Shown here: positions 7,943 to 9,768 of the stretch, one piece after another
Position numbering within the stretch: the stretch's first letter is position 1
Layout: each line of letters begins with the position of its first letter
Origin: Leptotrichiaceae bacterium
GTDB lineage: Bacteria > Fusobacteriota > Fusobacteriia > Fusobacteriales > Leptotrichiaceae
Length of the DNA stretch: 9,768 nucleotides
NCBI GenBank assembly: GCA_030532815.1
Contig: JAUNKI010000005.1
Span: forward strand, 1 to 9,768
Direction: 5' to 3'
Translations under genes and position numbers: made by a program
Notes under the pieces: model-generated
Databases searched by the model: none
The model's input: only the letters and a program-made list of their open reading frames with translations
What the model was told of the DNA's origin: nothing

Positions 7943-9460
7943 ATGGCATATTTATTAGGAGTAGATAACGGAGGGACAGTTTCAAAAGCAGCCGTTTTTG
8001 ATGAAAACGGAAATCAGTTGGCTGTAGCTGGTATAATAACAGAAATAATAACCCCCAAATCGGGTTATATGGAAAAAGATCTGGAAAAGTTGTGGGAAGC
8101 AAATGCTGCAGTAATAAAAGAAGCCATAACAAAAAGTAAAATTAACCCTGAAGAAATAGCAGGAATATCTTTTTCAGGACAGGGAAAAGGTCTTTATATG
8201 CTTGATGAAAACGGAGTTCCCGTTTACAACGGAATCCTGTCTTCTGATATGAGAGCATGGAAATACGTCAAGAAATGGTACGAAGACGGAACAAAAAATG
8301 AAGTATACAAAAAAACGTATCAGGAAATACTTTCAGGACAGCCTGTCAGTATTTTAAACTGGTTCAGAGACAATAAACCGGAAATCTTGAAAAAAGTTAA
8401 ATATATCGTTTCAGTTAAAGATTATATAAGATTTAAAATAACAGGAGAAATATATTCGGAAATTACCGATTTTTCAGGTTCCAATTTATTAAATCTAAAT
8501 ACGGGACAATATGATGGGGAACTTCTGTCTTTATTCGGTTTGGAAGAAATAATGCCGCTGCTTCCCCCGCTGAAACAGTCTACGGACATATGCGGATATG
8601 TTACAAAAAAGGCGAGCAGGGAAACTCTTCTGCCGAAAGGAATTCCCGTAACGGCAGGTATGTTTGACATAGATGCAAGCGGAATTGCCTCAGGAATATA
8701 CAACTCCGAAGAATTGGCAATGATTGCGGGAACATGGAGTATCAATGAATATATCGGAAAAAAGCCGATATCCGATGGAACTGTCAGGTTAAACTCATTA
8801 TTCTGTATTCCCGGATATTATCTGTATGAAGAAAGCAGTCCGACATCTGCAGGAAATCTCGAATGGTTCATTACAAATTTCCTAAGTTCCGAAAAAGAAA
8901 AGTTAAAATCCGAAGGAAAAAAAATATACGATTTGCTTAATGAATGGGTAAATTCCATAGAACCTGACGAAAGTAACTTGATTTATCTTCCTTTTTTAAA
9001 TGGTTCAAATGAAAATGAAATGGCTAAAGGAACTTTTATAGGTATGACGGAATTTCACCGTAAAAAACATATGGTAAGGGCAATTTATGAAGGAGTCGTA
9101 TTCTGCCACGCCGCCCATCTTAAAAATTTACTTAAAAATCGTAAAGTTCCTGAAAAAATAAGATTATCAGGAGGAGCTGCAAATTCAGATGTCTGGTCAC
9201 AGATGTTTTCTGACGTACTCCAAATTCCTGTAGATATACTGAGAGGCAAGGAATTCGGAGCACTTGGAGCAGCAATGGCTGCAGGAATTTCCGTAGGAAT
9301 ATTCAAAGATTTTAAAGAAGCTGTGAATAAAATGGTAAAAATAACTAAAACTGTCTATCCGAGAGAAAAATACAAAGATATTTATAAAGAAAAACTTGAA
9401 ACTTATAATGTCGTAAATAAAACTTTAAACAGTATATGGGACAGATTTGAAGTTAAATAA
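7943..9460 (+). CDS. FGGY-family carbohydrate kinase, L-xylulose kinase (LyxK)-type
   Basis: Cytosolic FGGY kinase of 505 residues; E. coli LyxK is about 498. The N-terminus MAYLLGVDNGGTVSKA gives the phosphate-1 motif with D8. Next come SGQGKGLYMLD (from S78), GMFDIDASG with the likely catalytic base D242, and AGTWSINEY. SSPTSAGNLEWF (from S298) and YLPFLNGSN follow, and the C-terminal FGGY signature is GGAANSDVWSQMFSDVL (from G410). Several blocks closely parallel E. coli LyxK as I remember it (SAQGKGLFLLD, EASPTSSGNLEWF, FLPFLYGSN), while the RhaB motif WGVDFVLLD is absent. I therefore expect an L-xylulose-like ketose substrate; erythritol or another pentulose is possible, and a recruited rhamnulokinase cannot be excluded. 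No Shine-Dalgarno sequence lies at normal distance before the ATG (only GGA about 14 nt away). No alternative in-frame start follows the TAA at 7916, and the N-terminus aligns well, so the start is kept. It is the last gene of the group. Confidence 0.93.
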   Translation: MAYLLGVDNGGTVSKAAVFDENGNQLAVAGIITEIITPKSGYMEKDLEKLWEANAAVIKEAITKSKINPEEIAGISFSGQGKGLYMLDENGVPVYNGILSSDMRAWKYVKKWYEDGTKNEVYKKTYQEILSGQPVSILNWFRDNKPEILKKVKYIVSVKDYIRFKITGEIYSEITDFSGSNLLNLNTGQYDGELLSLFGLEEIMPLLPPLKQSTDICGYVTKKASRETLLPKGIPVTAGMFDIDASGIASGIYNSEELAMIAGTWSINEYIGKKPISDGTVRLNSLFCIPGYYLYEESSPTSAGNLEWFITNFLSSEKEKLKSEGKKIYDLLNEWVNSIEPDESNLIYLPFLNGSNENEMAKGTFIGMTEFHRKKHMVRAIYEGVVFCHAAHLKNLLKNRKVPEKIRLSGGAANSDVWSQMFSDVLQIPVDILRGKEFGALGAAMAAGISVGIFKDFKEAVNKMVKITKTVYPREKYKDIYKEKLETYNVVNKTLNSIWDRFEVK

Positions 9461-9487
9461 TATTTAAAATAGAAAAATATTATTCAA

Positions 9488-9507
9488 AAATAAAAATATT
9501 TTTATTT
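9488..9507 (+). terminator. Possible terminator: 20-bp perfect A/T palindrome after the last gene
   Basis: AAATAAAAAT followed by ATTTTTATTT is an exact 20-bp palindrome starting 28 bp after the stop of the FGGY kinase gene. As RNA it can fold into an 8-bp stem with a 4-nt loop, followed by a U-rich ATTATT tail. The stem has no G-C pairs, which makes it weak for an intrinsic terminator. In so AT-rich a spacer such a palindrome may also arise by chance. It is the best terminator candidate in the 3' region. Confidence 0.3.
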
Positions 9508-9680
9508 ATTATTCCTGTACTATTATTAAAGCAACTTTAAGTAAAAACGAAAAAAAGACTGTTTTATTAAAATAAAAAATATATTAAATCATAAAATTTA
9601 TATTTCGATATTTTTATAAAATCATATAAAAAATAATAATTTATGACTTTTAAAAATATAATATTTACAGCCGAATAACC

Positions 9681-9698
9681 GTTTCTGGCTTATGAAAC
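9681..9698. promoter_or_regulatory. Small dyad GTTTC-N8-GAAAC, possible operator
   Basis: GTTTC (9681-9685) and GAAAC (9694-9698) form an exact inverted repeat around 8 bases, in the less AT-rich last 100 bases of the window. It might be an operator for a gene beyond the right edge. The arms are short and no promoter hexamers can be assigned around it, so this is only a candidate. Confidence 0.2.
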
Positions 9699-9768
9699 AG
9701 CTACAAATTATTAATTTCTCATATTTCAGATTCTGCGAATATTCTAACTTTAAAATGGAATTACTGCA

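Larger units (their letters stand above)
9461..9768. other. AT-rich non-coding region downstream of the cluster
   Basis: These 308 bases contain no ORF with family features or a ribosome site. The region is very rich in A and T up to about 9665 and more mixed afterwards. A minus-strand frame is open from the right edge to a TGA at 9622-9624 (48 codons), but it has no recognisable sequence. It holds the palindrome and dyad listed separately. It probably combines the 3' end of this transcript with the upstream region of whatever follows. Confidence 0.5.

Noticed and set aside
7875..8132. Leucine-rich minus-strand reading frame overlapping the start of the FGGY kinase gene
   Set aside because: It lies largely antisense to a well-supported kinase gene. 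Its leucine-rich composition is a by-product of that gene's codons. Other antisense frames in the window were dismissed for the same reason.
9622..9768. Minus-strand frame open from the right edge as the 3' end of another gene
   Set aside because: The 48 codons show no recognisable motif, are rich in Cys/Phe/Ile/Lys as expected for AT-rich non-coding DNA, and have no other support.
9755..9768. ATG at 9755 as the start of a next gene
   Set aside because: No ribosome site precedes it and only four codons are visible.
1..9768. CRISPR array, insertion sequence, tRNA/rRNA gene or prophage attachment site
   Set aside because: I saw no regularly spaced repeats, transposase motifs, terminal inverted repeats or RNA-gene-like sequence on either strand.

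Overview
The window carries one strand of sugar-catabolism genes: eight CDSs, all on the + strand and mostly closely spaced, plus a non-coding AT-rich 3' end. Base composition is strongly AT-rich, with A-rich coding strands, frequent AGA/ATA/TTA codons, strong AAGGAG-type ribosome sites and an SCGEKK-type lipoprotein start. Together these suggest a low-GC anaerobe. My best guess is Fusobacteriota (a Leptotrichia or Sebaldella relative), with Clostridia as the alternative. This is inferred from style only, because no rRNA or marker gene is present.

Layout. Positions 1-1190 hold L-rhamnose isomerase (rhaA), missing about 25 N-terminal residues at the window edge. Positions 1293-2141 hold rhamnulose-1-phosphate aldolase (rhaD). 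Positions 2189-6808 encode a complete CUT2-type ABC sugar importer: a double-NBD ATPase, two permeases that overlap by 4 bp, and a lipoprotein substrate-binding protein last. Positions 6828-7778 encode a ribokinase-type PfkB kinase. Positions 7943-9460 encode an FGGY kinase that resembles E. coli L-xylulose kinase LyxK rather than rhamnulokinase RhaB. Positions 9461-9768 hold no convincing gene.

How the genes fit together. The importer probably brings in a deoxyhexose or pentose. RhaA isomerises L-rhamnose to L-rhamnulose, a kinase makes L-rhamnulose-1-phosphate, and RhaD splits this to DHAP and L-lactaldehyde. No RhaB-type kinase is visible; it may lie upstream of the window. The two kinases present point to an additional or alternative substrate. 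In E. coli, L-lyxose is isomerised by RhaA and the resulting L-xylulose is phosphorylated by LyxK, so a combined rhamnose/L-lyxose (or other pentose) locus is a reasonable hypothesis. No transcriptional regulator, rhamnose mutarotase, lactaldehyde enzyme or microcompartment gene is visible.

I do not see a radically new system. The main points of interest are the kinase repertoire, the binding protein's departure from the autoinducer-2 ligand residues, and a perfect 8-bp inverted repeat in front of the binding-protein gene.
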